This document shows positions 1 through 9,142 of a stretch of DNA of 64,000 nucleotides, in pieces. Made by a program: the position numbers and the translations under genes. Within the stretch, counting starts at the first letter, position 1, and each line of letters opens with the position of its first letter. Source of the stretch: GCA-002708315 sp963676635 (GTDB lineage: Bacteria; Bacteroidota; Bacteroidia; Bacteroidales; F082); NCBI GenBank assembly GCA_963676635.1, contig OY781105.1:3224001-3288000 (forward strand). The letters are read 5' to 3'. Below the pieces are notes generated by a model. That model had not been told where the DNA came from. It was given only the letters and a program-made list of their open reading frames with translations, and did no database searches.

Positions 1-516
<516 letters not shown>

Positions 517-693
517 TTTATCTGTTTTTTAAATGAATATTATATTAAATAATTAACTTTTCGTTGGTCGAAATTAGTAAGAATAATTTCTCAATAGTAA
601 ATCCAGGCAGGCATTTGAGGGAATTACGTAATAATTTAAGGGTTTTACGTAGAGTTCTGTGTTCAATGTTGGGGATAACTTTGAATATTGATT

Positions 694-1086
694 TTATTTG
701 GTTTTCATCTTTAATAAATGTATTGTCACTCCCGCTAAAACAATACCCAGAAATATTCTTACCCATAGGATATCGATAAAATACATTGAAATAGAAATGG
801 TTCCCCATAATATTACAATGGATATTATTTTTGACATAAGTGGTACACCGGCTTTTGTACGGTAGTTTTCTATGTACATTGAAATAACCCGGTTGCTGTT
901 AAACCACTTTCTTATCCTTTCTGAACCCCTGTTAAAGCAAAAAGCGGCAAGCAAAAGGAACGGGGTTGTTGGTAGAACGGGAAGAAAAATTCCTAATAAA
1001 CCCAGTGCCGTTGCTATTATTCCAAATATATTCCAGACAAAGTTCGGTAGGGTTATTTTTGCTTTCTTGTTTTCTTTGTTATCCAT
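694..1086 (-). CDS. DUF454 (YbaN-like) inner-membrane protein
   Basis: A 130-residue protein with the family hallmark LGIFLPVLPTTPFLLLAAFCF followed by RGSERIRKWF. It has about three hydrophobic segments (residues 17-50, 85-105 and 108-125). This matches the small DUF454/YbaN family of inner-membrane proteins, whose biochemical role is not established. Its ATG overlaps the end of the upstream glycosyltransferase-like gene by 8 bases, so the two are probably translated from one mRNA. The family call is firm; no function can be given. Confidence 0.85.
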   Translation of the reverse strand: MDNKENKKAKITLPNFVWNIFGIIATALGLLGIFLPVLPTTPFLLLAAFCFNRGSERIRKWFNSNRVISMYIENYRTKAGVPLMSKIISIVILWGTISISMYFIDILWVRIFLGIVLAGVTIHLLKMKTK

Positions 1087-2155
1087 TGTTTAAAACAGAG
1101 TCAATTGCGTCTTTAAGTAGTGATGTTGTGTTAGTAATTTTCAATCCACTAAAGTAAACAGATTTATCTATGGATTTTTTAAGATCGAAATCTTTTTGAT
1201 TCATTGTATATGCTATTTGCTTTTTCTTCATCATGTTAGCAAGATAAATCTGTTCTGTTTGTCCTGGTGTGGGAACGAATACTGCTTTTGACCCAAAGTT
1301 TGCCAGGTCCATCAATGTTGAGTACCCCGGCCGGCTTATTATCAGTTTTGCTGATGATATAAGACTGGCAAAACGTTTATCATCAAGATGTGGATATACA
1401 GTGATGTTCTCTTTTTGTAAGGATTTGTCAAGTTCAGGTTTCCCTGATATTATAGCACAATGTAAATTGCTGTCCTGCATTTGCTGCATTATGATGTTCT
1501 CAAAAATTGTTCTTTGCGGCTCAGGTCCTGATATTATTGCAACAACATCATACTCCTTATTAATATTAGTATCATGAATATGGAATCTGCTTAATAATCC
1601 AACATACCTTGCTTTGCTGTTTTTATTCTGCGAAAGCGATCCTGAAAGATTAACTAATGGATCATCGGGAATCCATATTTCATTGAATCTGTTTGTAAAT
1701 GCTTTGATTATATGGTTAATTATTGGTTTGGCTAGTATTTGTAGTCCGTGAGTCTTAATATTTAACTGATGAGTTATAAATACTGAGTACACCTTTTTGC
1801 TGTAGAGTTCATAACGGTTATCTGAAATAACAATGTCAATATTTTTTTCTATAAGTATTCTCTTAAAACTCTTCCGTGCATTTATTGCTGATGTTATCAT
1901 TCCCGGAAAGGATGACAGTAGCATCATCGCCATGCCGCCATTCTTTGGATAGCGTGGTTCAAAGCCAGACAAATAAATAATTTCAGTATCAGGGAATCTC
2001 TTTTTCAGGAGTATTTCAGAGCTGCCATAAGCAGCAATAATAACATTTATGTTCAATTTCTGTAGCATTTCGATAACAGGAATCATGCGTGTTGCATGGC
2101 CCAAGCCCCAGTTGAGAGGGCATATCAGGATATTTTTAATTTTTTTGTCAGTCAA
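1079..2155 (-). CDS. MurG-like (GT-B fold) glycosyltransferase
   Basis: A 358-residue protein that opens with ILICPLNWGLGHATRMIP, a glycine-rich loop typical of GT-B glycosyltransferases. The C-terminal part has ISRPGYSTLMDLANFGSKAVFVPTPGQTEQ, split here by family knowledge into the nucleotide-sugar loop ISRPGYSTLMDL and the acceptor-side PTPGQTEQ; this is the glycosyltransferase 28 C-terminal pattern seen in MurG. No signal peptide is seen, so it should act on the cytoplasmic face of the membrane. The acceptor is unknown. It is divergent from dprA and overlaps the DUF454 gene downstream, which suggests a two-gene operon with an envelope-related role (inference). Confidence 0.8.
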   Translation of the reverse strand: MTDKKIKNILICPLNWGLGHATRMIPVIEMLQKLNINVIIAAYGSSEILLKKRFPDTEIIYLSGFEPRYPKNGGMAMMLLSSFPGMITSAINARKSFKRILIEKNIDIVISDNRYELYSKKVYSVFITHQLNIKTHGLQILAKPIINHIIKAFTNRFNEIWIPDDPLVNLSGSLSQNKNSKARYVGLLSRFHIHDTNINKEYDVVAIISGPEPQRTIFENIIMQQMQDSNLHCAIISGKPELDKSLQKENITVYPHLDDKRFASLISSAKLIISRPGYSTLMDLANFGSKAVFVPTPGQTEQIYLANMMKKKQIAYTMNQKDFDLKKSIDKSVYFSGLKITNTTSLLKDAIDSVLNNG

Positions 2156-2203
2156 TTGAATAAAATGAAATTTTTATCAAAAGTAATTTATTATATTTGA
2201 GCA

Positions 2204-3304
2204 ATGCAAATTAACCTATTAAAATACCGTATTGGCCTTACTCTTATTTCCGGAATCGGCGGTATAACAGGAAAAAAGTTACTGGCTTTTTGTGGTAGTG
2301 CCGAAGCTGTTTTCAAGGAAAGCAGGCGTGCGTTGATGAAAATCCCCGGTATAGGAGAGTATACCGTGAACTGTATCATTAAACAGGATGTGTTGGAAAA
2401 GGCAGAGAAAGAGGCTCGCTATATAGAGAAAAATAATATCTCGCCGGTTTTCTTTACAGATGAGACATATCCTCACAGGCTTATTAATTGTGAAGATGGC
2501 CCACTAATGTTATATTACAGGGGGCATGCTGATTTGAATCATCAACGAATGATAGGTATTGTTGGTACACGCTCTGCGACATCGTATGGTATTTCTTTTT
2601 GTGAGCAGCTTATAGAGCAGCTTAAAGTGCTTGATGTAATTATTGTAAGTGGCCTTGCATATGGAATTGACACTTGTGCTCATCGTGAAGCCTTAAAGAA
2701 TGATATCCCTACTATTGGTGTGTTAGGTCATGGGCATGACAGGATTTATCCATGGCAGAACAAAAATATGGCTGTTGAGATGTTGGGAAAAGGTGGATTA
2801 CTTACGGAATTTGTATCAGGAAGCAGACCTGACCGTGAAAATTTCCCTAAGCGTAATCGTATTGTTGCCGGTATGTGTGATGCTATTGTTGTAGTTGAAT
2901 CGAAAAGAAAAGGTGGTGCAATGATAACTGCTGATATTGCCAATTCTTATAATCGTGATGTTTTTGCCTTGCCGGGAAGAATAGGGGATGAGATGTCGGT
3001 AGGTTGCAATCTTCTTATTAAATCCAATAAGGCGGCAATGATTGAATCGGTTAAAGATATAGGATATATTATGGGATGGGAAGAAACCATACAAAAGCCG
3101 AATATTCAGAGGAAGTTATTTCATGAATTTACTCCTGATCAGAAATTGATTGTGGAGATTTTGGAGAAGAGCGAGAAAACAAGTGTCGACAGGTTGTCTG
3201 TGCTTTCTTCGTTGCCCGCATCAAAGGTTTCATCAGCATTGTTAGCTCTTGAGTTTGATGGATTGGTTATCAGTTTGCCGGGAAAACTGTATTCAATGAG
3301 GTGA
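2204..3304 (+). CDS. dprA: DNA-processing protein DprA
   Basis: A 366-residue protein with the DprA layout: an N-terminal helix-hairpin-helix region (IPGIGEYTV near residue 49), then the Rossmann-like core with GIVGTRSATSYG, SGLAYGIDTCAHREAL, FPKRNRIVAGMCDAIVVVE and ALPGRIGDE, then a C-terminal winged-helix domain of about 60 residues. DprA loads RecA onto incoming single-stranded DNA in natural transformation and is widely conserved. A TAtaTTTG promoter-like box at 2192-2199 lies only 5 bases before the ATG, so the transcript may be nearly leaderless if that box is used. The gene is convergent with the large T9SS protein that follows. Confidence 0.95.
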   Translation: MQINLLKYRIGLTLISGIGGITGKKLLAFCGSAEAVFKESRRALMKIPGIGEYTVNCIIKQDVLEKAEKEARYIEKNNISPVFFTDETYPHRLINCEDGPLMLYYRGHADLNHQRMIGIVGTRSATSYGISFCEQLIEQLKVLDVIIVSGLAYGIDTCAHREALKNDIPTIGVLGHGHDRIYPWQNKNMAVEMLGKGGLLTEFVSGSRPDRENFPKRNRIVAGMCDAIVVVESKRKGGAMITADIANSYNRDVFALPGRIGDEMSVGCNLLIKSNKAAMIESVKDIGYIMGWEETIQKPNIQRKLFHEFTPDQKLIVEILEKSEKTSVDRLSVLSSLPASKVSSALLALEFDGLVISLPGKLYSMR

Positions 3305-3333
3305 AACCTGTGAGTATTAGTTTTTATAGCGCA

Positions 3334-6300
3334 TCACCTCACAACAATCATCTTTTTAACATCCACAACTTTATTCTCAATCTCAAGAGCGTAAAAGTAT
3401 ATCCCGGATGATAAATCATCGATGTTTAATGTTACTGTATTTATTCCTTTATCTCCAGTAATTGAAAGTCTCTTTATTTTAATGCCAATGTTATTTATGA
3501 TATCTATCGTTGCTGTTGAATTTCTCTCAAGAATAAAAGCAATTTCAACAATTCTGTTTGATGGATTTGGTTTGCTTTGTAGTAGTCTGTTTTCTTTTAT
3601 TAGTGCATTTGAAGCTTCATTGTCATTACCGTTATGAGGTTTAACCTTTGGCAAGAGTTTTAATAGCTTGTTGCTTCTAACTTCCAAATCTTTTTCAGAT
3701 TTTGGAATGTATTCTGTCATCATTCCCATTGCTATATCTCTGCCTGAATAATTATCCATAAGTATATATAATTGTCCTAGGTCAATAATTGCAAATATAC
3801 TATCATCAGTTGTTAGAGGATCAACAATAATGCTTTCATAATAATCTATGGCATCCTGCCATTGTTTCATCTCAATATTGCATTGGTTAGCGAGAAATAT
3901 AGCTATTCTATGCAATGTGCTGTCCGACAATATAGAGGAATTATTCAGGTAATAGTTTTGTAATAAAGAATAATCATTGTTTACAAATTTTTCGATATCC
4001 AGCAAATTTTTCAATGCAGAACGTGCATATGTTGTATGTGAATGTTCTTCAATTACCTGGAAAAAAGTTGTTTGAGCTTGTGTATATTGTGCACTGTCAA
4101 ACTGATCAAGTCCTGTAAAGTACAATAATTCCGGGTTTTGAGTTATGCCGCTTTTTTTACCGGGACATGTAGTAGGATTGACCTTATAAAGAGGATATGG
4201 TGGGTATAGGTCTGTTATAGAATTGAAGTTATCATCCCAGCAATTATATCGAATATCGAAAGTGTCGGGTATAAGAAGCGAAGGGTCAGGTTCACAATAA
4301 ATAATAGGATCTCCCGGGTTGCCAGCGTTATCAGTGTCATGTATAACATTATTTCTTATGTACCAAGGGAAAGACCCAACTGAAGAATATAATTCATATG
4401 AAGAGTTGTTTGATATTTGTTGTGCTTCTTCGAAAGTTAATGCACCTGGATCACCTAAGATAGCAGTATTGCTGTTATTCCATATTGAGATTCCGCGTAA
4501 ATTATTTTGAATATCATTTCCTGCAATAGAGACTTTTGTATCATAAGTAGAGATGCCATTAAAGGAACAATTATAGATAGTATTTTCCAATACAGATTGA
4601 TTGCCTGTTTGTCCTTCGCCACTATACCTGAGGTCAATTCCGGTAAAATATCCTTCTATATAATTATTAGTTAAAAAGAACCTGTCACAATGCTGCATCC
4701 ATATACCACATAAAGTGCCTGTATTATTTGTAAGTAAGTTGTTGTTTGATATTGTAGTAAGAAAATCATATTCGTCAGGATTCAAAATATAGATTCCCGT
4801 ATTAGTTAAATTACAATTAATAATTAACGACTTTCCAAAACTTGACTGTATTCTTTGGCAGTTATTAAAGGTGCTGTTTTCAATATTTATTTCAGATCCA
4901 TAGTTTAGGATTTTACAATTTTCAAAATAACACGAATCGAAAGTGGTTTGCAGATTTTCATTGTTAAGCTTGATTTCCAATAATGCACTGTCGTCAGCCA
5001 TAAAATTAATATGTTTGCCGAGATTGATATTTCCATCAATAATAATCCTGCAGGTATCTCGTTTGGCTATTATTGTAACACTGTCTTCAAGTGTAAGGGT
5101 GCTACCTTCACTTATAATCAAATTGCTGTTGTACATATCAATATTAACCCCATTTAAAACCAGCAGGGTAGAGTTATTACCTACTGTTGGATTAAACCGA
5201 CTTACCATATCACTGAATAGAGTGTCATTGTTTGTTATTTGTTGGTTATTGCCGGGAACAATGAGATCATAGTTGATATAATACTTATTAGAGATATTGT
5301 TTAGTAAAGTAATATTAGAATCAGGGTAAAATAGCTCAAATACCTTGTCCCATCGATAATCAACAATTGACCACCATTTTGTTGTGCCTTCATATTGTGA
5401 AGAATCATCAGCAAATTCTCTTATGTATAAAAATATTTTACCAAAATCTTTATCAATGAATTTATCAAAATTCACTGCTGCCTCAATGGACCCATTATAT
5501 GAACCTCGCATTGAGTTACACCCTCCCTGTCTATTAAAAATTTTGTATGAAGAACTCATCTGGGGATTATCACAATTAGCATTTGATGCATATCCTATCA
5601 TATACATAATTTTTTCTCTACAAGTATGTTCAATGTTTGTTTTAATAATTAATTCAGGATTATGATTACTAACATAACACACATGTGCTTTATCTGGAGT
5701 TGACAATCCTTCATCCATTAATTTATAAGGAATATAAATATAACCACTCCCATACCATTCTTTTCCATAACTATTAACTGCTTTAAATGCCCCGAGTTCA
5801 CATTCTGAAAGTTCAATAATGCCATCATTATCAAAGTCTTCATTTGAGTACTTATTATCACCATTAATTTGAAAACACTGTACGCTATCATTATAGCCTA
5901 CTATTGTCAGAGCATGAGAGCCACCTTCACCCCATTGGGAAACATAATACATAGTATCTTCTGGTGTGCCTGGATAAAACATTGAAATTTGCCACCATGC
6001 AGGTTTTACTCCAATCACAGCTAAACCACCAGTAGAATCACCATTATTATGATCATTCAACCAATGTTTCATCAAGTCAAGGCTTTCGTAAGTGTCATTC
6101 CATGTTATATTCTTTATTGAGTCAACACGAGTTTTCATTCCTTTATAATATTTATCGTTGCCATGCATCCAATAAATATAACGAGTTGAAGGATCATCAA
6201 TAGCTTCATCATTGTAAATATCCCACGAAGGTATGCCATCTTCCATCGCTATATTAAATCCACTTTTAAATTGTGTTCCGCTATCAGCGGTGCCATAATT

Positions 6301-6705
6301 CAGGAAATTATATGTGAAGTTTGGATGGTATTGATTATCCATATAGCAAGTATCTCCAACTTTTTGTCCTGCTGAATCATTATTTAACCTGTTGAGCTCA
6401 TACCCAAAAGTATACCATATTTCAGCAACTTGTACGCATAATGCAGCTCCTCCTTGATGAAATACTGGTGGCATATATTTGTATTTTGAATTATCAGCTT
6501 TGTAGTTTATAATAGTTGCTGCCGATTGAGATGTTAATTCCATATTGGGAATAAGAGCCTGTATTTCTGGAGGTGTGGCGTAAGCATCGCCAGCAATCCA
6601 TGGGATATCAGTTGTATCGGGGTTGATATTTATAATTTGACTGTAAGCATTACATATCGTTGTTGTAAATAATGCAATTACAAATAATTTAACAAGTTGA
6701 TTCAT
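3334..6705 (-). CDS. T9SS-exported papain-family (C1A) protease with beta-helix region
   Basis: A 1123-residue secreted protein. Residues 1-22 form a signal peptide. A papain-like domain follows: oxyanion Gln84 and catalytic Cys90 in HQGGAALCVQ, His264 in GGSHALTIVGY, and Asn311 in AVNSYGKEWYGSGY. Between His and Asn sits a textbook EF-hand loop, DFDNDGIIELSE (residues 290-301). Residues of roughly 500-850 are rich in Asn and short beta repeats (GIWMQHCDRFFLTNN and similar), typical of a right-handed beta-helix. Two or three helical, TPR-like repeats come next, then a C-terminal T9SS type A sorting domain ending in VVDVKKMIVVR. The catalytic triad looks intact, so an exported, possibly calcium-dependent protease is likely. 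The substrate is unknown. The gene reads in the same direction as the next upstream gene. Confidence 0.85.
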   Translation of the reverse strand: MNQLVKLFVIALFTTTICNAYSQIININPDTTDIPWIAGDAYATPPEIQALIPNMELTSQSAATIINYKADNSKYKYMPPVFHQGGAALCVQVAEIWYTFGYELNRLNNDSAGQKVGDTCYMDNQYHPNFTYNFLNYGTADSGTQFKSGFNIAMEDGIPSWDIYNDEAIDDPSTRYIYWMHGNDKYYKGMKTRVDSIKNITWNDTYESLDLMKHWLNDHNNGDSTGGLAVIGVKPAWWQISMFYPGTPEDTMYYVSQWGEGGSHALTIVGYNDSVQCFQINGDNKYSNEDFDNDGIIELSECELGAFKAVNSYGKEWYGSGYIYIPYKLMDEGLSTPDKAHVCYVSNHNPELIIKTNIEHTCREKIMYMIGYASNANCDNPQMSSSYKIFNRQGGCNSMRGSYNGSIEAAVNFDKFIDKDFGKIFLYIREFADDSSQYEGTTKWWSIVDYRWDKVFELFYPDSNITLLNNISNKYYINYDLIVPGNNQQITNNDTLFSDMVSRFNPTVGNNSTLLVLNGVNIDMYNSNLIISEGSTLTLEDSVTIIAKRDTCRIIIDGNINLGKHINFMADDSALLEIKLNNENLQTTFDSCYFENCKILNYGSEINIENSTFNNCQRIQSSFGKSLIINCNLTNTGIYILNPDEYDFLTTISNNNLLTNNTGTLCGIWMQHCDRFFLTNNYIEGYFTGIDLRYSGEGQTGNQSVLENTIYNCSFNGISTYDTKVSIAGNDIQNNLRGISIWNNSNTAILGDPGALTFEEAQQISNNSSYELYSSVGSFPWYIRNNVIHDTDNAGNPGDPIIYCEPDPSLLIPDTFDIRYNCWDDNFNSITDLYPPYPLYKVNPTTCPGKKSGITQNPELLYFTGLDQFDSAQYTQAQTTFFQVIEEHSHTTYARSALKNLLDIEKFVNNDYSLLQNYYLNNSSILSDSTLHRIAIFLANQCNIEMKQWQDAIDYYESIIVDPLTTDDSIFAIIDLGQLYILMDNYSGRDIAMGMMTEYIPKSEKDLEVRSNKLLKLLPKVKPHNGNDNEASNALIKENRLLQSKPNPSNRIVEIAFILERNSTATIDIINNIGIKIKRLSITGDKGINTVTLNIDDLSSGIYFYALEIENKVVDVKKMIVVR

Positions 6706-6717
6706 GGTTTTATAGAT

Positions 6718-7974
6718 CTAATGTTTAATAAATTTTAATGTTTGTGAATAATTTTCATTGTTAATAGTAATAAAAAATATACCTGGTTTTAATTTCTCAA
6801 TATCCAAATCTAAAATACCATTCTCATTATTTATTACTGATATTTCAATAAACTTACCATATATGTCAGAAATGATTAGGTTATTTTTAGTGGCATTATT
6901 GCTCATATTACTAATAAAAAGACTGATGTGATTTTTAGCGGGATTAGGAAAAAGGAATATTTGCTTATTGCTTTTGATAATTTCCGTAGAAACAATGGGG
7001 TTTAAACTTTTTGATACAGACAAATTATCTGTTACATAAATATATCCTTCATTGTCCTTTATAATATCATCCATTAAACCACTAGGCAACCCTTCATTTA
7101 TTAATTCAAAAGTTACTCCATCATCTTCAGATCTAATAACACCATTAGGGAACATGGATGTGCAGTAAATATCATTATTTGCCATAATTACTAAATCGTT
7201 AATGTACGGACCAATAATCAGAGTATCCCACGTATTACTACCATTTCGCAAAACATATACACCTGGCCATGCACCCTGTTCATGGCTCCAAACTCCAGCA
7301 AAAAGATCCTTGTTACTATTCATTGCAAGAGATGATACCATATGATTTAATAATCCTGTGAATTCCCATGTTTGCCCGAAGTTAGTCGATTTTATTACGC
7401 CACCACGTTGCGGATAATAAGCATATAAGCTGGCATAAATAGTGTTTTCTTCTGTTAAAATAATATCAGAAACATGTTCTCCTTCATGGTTTTCCAGGTT
7501 TAATATATTTCTCCAGCCAGTATCCGGATCATTTGTAAACAAAAGATTAGGGTGTATATCATCCCATGTACTAATTAAAATTGTATCATTTCTTGAAACA
7601 ATAGTTACGATATTACCATATACTTCAAGATCTACATTTAAGGTATCCCATGAATTTCCACCATTAGTTGTATTATAAAAGCCACTAAAATACTCATTGA
7701 GGTTGAATCCGGCATAAACCGTATTTTTATAATAATTTATAGAATAAATAGTCCCACCGGGACCAAGGTATTCCCAATCCAAACCATTATTATCAGAAGA
7801 ATATACACCATCACCCTTTCCAAGAAAAATAACACCATCATCATCAACAGTAATACTAAAAATACTTGATCCGGATGGTGTATTTAGTTGCTCCCAGAAC
7901 TCCTGTGCATTTATCTGGTAGCATAAAAATATAAGTGTTAAGCTTGCCAACAGAGTCTTAATTATTTGGTGCAT
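6718..7974 (-). CDS. T9SS-exported beta-propeller protein (BNR/sialidase-like repeats)
   Basis: The start is placed at the ATG complementary to 7972-7974, because MHQIIKTLLASLTLIFLCYQ is then a clean signal peptide ending in NAQ. The open frame extends 34 codons further upstream, but that part does not look like a leader. The mature protein repeats a motif of the kind SSDNNGLDWEYLG, NTTNGGNSWDTL and KSTNFGQTWEFTG, the Asp-box-like repeats of beta-propeller exo-sialidase folds. It ends in a T9SS type A sorting domain (FPNPAKNHISLF ... GIFFITINNENYSQTLKFIKH). Role at the cell surface is unknown. It sits 12 bases upstream of the papain-like protein gene, so the two may be co-transcribed. Confidence 0.8.
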   Translation of the reverse strand: MHQIIKTLLASLTLIFLCYQINAQEFWEQLNTPSGSSIFSITVDDDGVIFLGKGDGVYSSDNNGLDWEYLGPGGTIYSINYYKNTVYAGFNLNEYFSGFYNTTNGGNSWDTLNVDLEVYGNIVTIVSRNDTILISTWDDIHPNLLFTNDPDTGWRNILNLENHEGEHVSDIILTEENTIYASLYAYYPQRGGVIKSTNFGQTWEFTGLLNHMVSSLAMNSNKDLFAGVWSHEQGAWPGVYVLRNGSNTWDTLIIGPYINDLVIMANNDIYCTSMFPNGVIRSEDDGVTFELINEGLPSGLMDDIIKDNEGYIYVTDNLSVSKSLNPIVSTEIIKSNKQIFLFPNPAKNHISLFISNMSNNATKNNLIISDIYGKFIEISVINNENGILDLDIEKLKPGIFFITINNENYSQTLKFIKH

Positions 7975-8177
7975 GATCTCATCTTTTATGGATATGTGGT
8001 GTAAAGATAAAAAATTTTCAATTACGATACTCCGCCCGCTTGCAGTGTGTATATTCATCTTTTTTTGTATATTCACTCTATTTTGCAGACAGTTCCCGAT
8101 TAGCTTGCTAGTTAAGTTGTATTAGATGAAGTAAATAGAGTGTCAGGGTTTTAAGACAATAAAGATTTGAAAAGTTA

Positions 8178-8300
8178 CTATCTCACAATAATCATCTTTT
8201 TAATATCCACAACTTTATTCTCAATCTCAAGAGTGTAATAATATATCCCGGATGATAAATCACCGATGTTTAATGTTACTGTATTTATTCTTTTATTTCT
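8178..8300 (-). pseudogene. Detached T9SS sorting-domain fragment
   Basis: The reverse strand reads an in-frame stretch ending ...SSGIYYYTLEIENKVVD-IKKMIIVR-stop. At DNA level it is nearly identical to 3340-3455, the sorting-domain end of the 1123-residue protease. There is no upstream open frame, so this is a duplicated and decayed 3' end, about 40 codons long. It suggests that a second copy of the protease gene once stood here and was deleted, or that the end was copied by recombination. Confidence 0.8.
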
Positions 8301-8373
8301 TAAAAAATATTAAATCCTGAACCTGTGTTTACAACGCCTACGTCTATATGTCAGCTAAGCGTCAAAAAAATAC

Positions 8374-8381
8374 TATTTTTG
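8374..8381 (+). promoter_or_regulatory. Probable gldF promoter -7 box
   Basis: TATTTTTG matches the Bacteroidota TAnnTTTG consensus and lies 19 bases before the gldF ATG, giving a short leader. No clear -33 TTG is seen. It is supported by position only. Confidence 0.45.
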
Positions 8382-8400
8382 CGATCGTAAAACGGATAAT

Positions 8401-9132
8401 ATGTTTGCATTATATTTAAAGGAAATCAGAGCTTTTCTTAGTTCAATAACGGGATATGTTGTGATAATTGTTTTTCTGCTGACAACAAGCTTGTTTTTGT
8501 GGTTCTTTCCGGGTGAGTTTAATATTCCCGACTACGGTTATGCAAATCTGGACGGACTGTTTATTGTTGCGCCTATTGTTTTTCTGTTTCTTGTGCCGGC
8601 AGTAACCATGAGATCATTTGCTGAAGAGAAGAAGAGTGGTACTATTGAGTTGCTGTTTAGCAGGCCTGTTTCTGATATGAAGATTATTTTTGCCAAGTTT
8701 ATGGCTGCTGTAACGTTAATTGTTATAGCTCTTATACCAACTTTGTTCTATTACTTCTCGGTTTATTCATTGGGGTATCCTGTTGGTAATCTTGATTCGG
8801 GAAGTATTTGGGGTTCATATATCGGACTTGTATTTTTAGGCGCTGTATTCGCTTCTATTGGTGTGTTCTCGTCGTCACTAACCGATAATCAGGTTATCTC
8901 ATTTATTATTGCCATTATCCTTAGCGGATTTCTTTATCTGGGTTTTGAGTTTATTTATTCTCTCGATTGGTTTGGTGATTTCGACCTCACTATTAAGTCT
9001 CTTGGTATAAGTGCTCACTATAGCTCTGTAAGTCGTGGCGTAGTGGATACCAGAGATTTGGTGTACTTCCTTAGTCTGATAACTTTGTTTTTGTTTTTAA
9101 CGAATTTCTCGCTTTCGCGACGTAGCTGGTAA
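8401..9132 (+). CDS. gldF: Gliding-motility-type ABC transporter permease GldF
   Basis: A 243-residue ABC-2 type permease with six hydrophobic segments. It starts LYLKEIRAFLSSITGYVVI and contains the conserved loop TMRSFAEEKKSGTIELLFSRP, typical of GldF and the related NosY/ABC-2 permeases. In Flavobacterium johnsoniae GldF works with GldG and the ATPase GldA; the same pair is widespread in non-gliding Bacteroidota, so motility should not be assumed. gldG follows after 10 bases. No GldA-type ATPase gene is in the window. Confidence 0.9.
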   Translation: MFALYLKEIRAFLSSITGYVVIIVFLLTTSLFLWFFPGEFNIPDYGYANLDGLFIVAPIVFLFLVPAVTMRSFAEEKKSGTIELLFSRPVSDMKIIFAKFMAAVTLIVIALIPTLFYYFSVYSLGYPVGNLDSGSIWGSYIGLVFLGAVFASIGVFSSSLTDNQVISFIIAIILSGFLYLGFEFIYSLDWFGDFDLTIKSLGISAHYSSVSRGVVDTRDLVYFLSLITLFLFLTNFSLSRRSW

Positions 9133-9142
9133 CGATATAATT

